From the NCBI GenBank assembly GCA_000181795.3, contig CM012953.1, positions 19,070,578 through 19,134,577 on the forward strand: 64,000 nt of DNA. The letters run 5' to 3'. The stretch is from Trichinella spiralis. Lineage: Eukaryota; Nematoda; Enoplea; Trichinellida; Trichinellidae. The translations under genes and the position numbers were made by a program. This document shows positions 62,330 through 64,000 of this stretch, piece by piece. Below the pieces are notes generated by a model. It was given only the letters and a program-made list of their open reading frames with translations, had not been told where the DNA came from and did not search any database. Each line of letters starts with the position of its first letter. The first letter of the stretch is position 1.

Positions 62330-63715
62330 AAACTAACGCTCTATCAGGTCCTGACGATCCGTAAAGTTGTATAGCCATTGCATGTAATTGTCGTCAGATC
62401 TGACCAAGAATTGTCAGCAATAAATGTGGGCGGAATTCTTCAGTACCCCATACAAGAGCCAGCACTTCTGGATTTGTAACTCAGAAGCATCACTCAGACT
62501 CTGCTAATGAGCTACTGGCGTAGGTAGGAGTATGGTCTCGTTCGCCAGAGATTTTTTTCAGTACAGCGCCATGAGCTACAACGCTGCTCAACGTCGAGTA
62601 TAAAAGAGGTGTCGAGGTTCAGAAATCCCAGCACTGGTGATGTTGTTAGCTTTTCTTTTTGCGTTGTGAATGCTGATTTACATTCCGGTGACCAATTCAA
62701 CGACATCCTTTCTGCAGAGCTTGGTGCAGTGAATGATCTATGTTGATGAAATTTTTTATGAATTTCTTGTAATATGATAAGAATCCCAGAAATTGTCTCA
62801 CCTCAAAAACCTGACCGTTTCCCTGCGGTCTGTAGGGCGTTGTTCCGGATTCTGAATAGCCTACACAGTTGTTTGAACATCTGTGTCTCAAACGTTCTTC
62901 CCTGGTTAGTTATGATTTATTCCGGCATTCCCATGCGGTTGAATACGTGATCAACCAGGGCGTACACTGCCCTGGCAGCTTCCTTATCCTTGGTCGAGAT
63001 CGTCTCTGACCACTTCGTGAAGTAGTCAGTGATGACTAGTATATATCGATTCTAGTTATCTAATTTCTAGAAACGTCGTCGAGTTTCTAGAAATGGCCCC
63101 AGGAAGATGATTCTAATTCTTTGCATCGGACTGCCCACTGACTAGGGCTGGAGCGGGACTTTCGGCTTCGACGACGTGCTGATCTTTCTCTGAGCGCAGT
63201 CATCACAGCTGGCGCACCAGTCTCCTACATCTTCCATTTGGCCTGGCCAATAAAAACGCCTCCTCAGGCGTTCTAAGATTTTCTCTATCCCAAGATGGCC
63301 AGTCTCAGGGGAGTCGTGCACTGGCTGCAGGACGTCTGGCACCCACTGACTTAGAACTACTAACAGTGAGCGCTCGCTATCGTCATCACCTTAGTTTTTT
63401 CTTCTGTCCTTCCATGCGCGCTTCAGGATGCAAAGATGTAGTTGTTCTTTTTGGTACCAAAGTGTCGCAGGGTCTGGCTGGTTTCAGATGACGGTATCAT
63501 CCTGGATGGCAGCGAGTCTCGCCAGATCTCTCAGCAATTTGCCAAATTGCACTGTTTCATCTGGACGCTGTTGGAATTTCAGGTAGTTTGCATCTGGGCA
63601 TTCTGCCTTGCCAAAACGCCGACACAAGTAATCAGCTAGAGCTTCGTAACAATCTTGACGCCCAAAACCAGCAGTGACGGGTTTGGTCCCACTTGGGCTC
63701 AATTTTATTCCCATT
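62330..63715 (-). mobile_element. Scrambled Gypsy relic
   Basis: Minus-strand fragments of RNase H, reverse-transcriptase end (VRQFLGFLSYYKKFIKNF), integrase core and H2C2 finger (HLGIEKILERLRRRFYWPG), and gag (about 63.5-63.7 kb) can be recognised, but not in the normal Gypsy order. It is an old fossil with many breaks and rearrangements; no own LTR pair is visible. Confidence 0.75.
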
Positions 63716-63719
63716 CGGT

Positions 63720-63860
63720 CCCACTTTTCATTTATTGGTCGTTGTCCTCGCTATTTTATTATTCGTCGTTGACCTCGCTATCTTATTAGACCGTAAAGTC
63801 TTTTTCGTATTGGTTTTCCTTGTCTAATTGCTCATTGATTCAAATCTTTCCCTTGTGATT
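63720..63860 (+). repeat. LTR-like repeat, right-edge copy
   Basis: Shares gctattttatt, ttagaccgt and tattggttttccttgtctaattgctcattgattcaaa-type sequence (in shorter blocks) with 13213-13380. It probably continues beyond similarity toward the window edge. Confidence 0.5.
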
Positions 63861-64000
63861 AGCTGTAATATTTTTTCATTTCATTGGTTCAAACATTCCA
63901 TTTAGGATTACGTAACCTTAATAATAGTGACGTAACATAAAAAATGAAAATGTTTATTATTCCAAAATTTTATTGTCTGTTTGAAGTTTCATCATTCATT

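Overview
The window is nuclear DNA of an animal with very small introns (mostly 50-100 bases), AT-rich spacers and a heavy load of BEL/Pao, Gypsy and Copia retroelements. The proteins read like those of a nematode. A Trichinella-like (Dorylaimia) worm is my best guess, from gene style, element types and a GILT relic; this is inference. Two runs of N (8075-8084, 25693-25702) mark a draft assembly.

Left part, about 1-13 kb: a conserved housekeeping block. A TIP60/KAT5-type MYST acetyltransferase (+, 11 exons) converges on a DDI1-type ubiquitin-shuttle protease (-, 6 exons), and a PPIL4-type cyclophilin-RRM protein (+, 12 exons) follows after about 4.9 kb of repeats. All three gene models close in frame with GT-AG introns. 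The spacer holds a pair of long inverted repeats (about 6.95-7.17 and 9.33-9.60 kb) and LTR-like debris.

Middle part, about 14-55 kb: a unit of about 8.2 kb occurs twice in direct orientation (A 17831-31879, B 46804-54957). Each copy carries a dead GILT-like thiol reductase and an intact six-exon gene for a secreted protein built of five PAN/Apple-like modules, one per exon. Copy A is interrupted by a BEL/Pao element (18419-24285); copy B keeps the matching unoccupied site. Between the units sits a three-level nest: a Copia element (32295-46728) holding a BEL/Pao element (35153-41268, target repeat taggt) and a Gypsy element (41838-46462, target repeat tata). LTR divergence makes the Copia host oldest (about 92-93 % identity) and the other elements young (98-99 %).

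Right part, about 55-64 kb: a decayed Gypsy element, the 3' end of a hAT transposon, and an intronless PH-domain gene. The PH gene and its surroundings are an inverted copy of a segment at about 14.1-15.3 kb, where the gene is dead; the right copy has since taken up a BED-finger hAT fragment. The edge holds a scrambled Gypsy relic and an LTR-like repeat also seen at about 13.2 kb.

Most notable: the paralogous five-module PAN genes, whose third module has diverged mainly by amino-acid replacement; an abrupt identity step between the two units inside the last PAN exon, suggesting gene conversion; and a tRNA-Tyr-like 3' half directly beside the LTR of the BEL/Pao elements.
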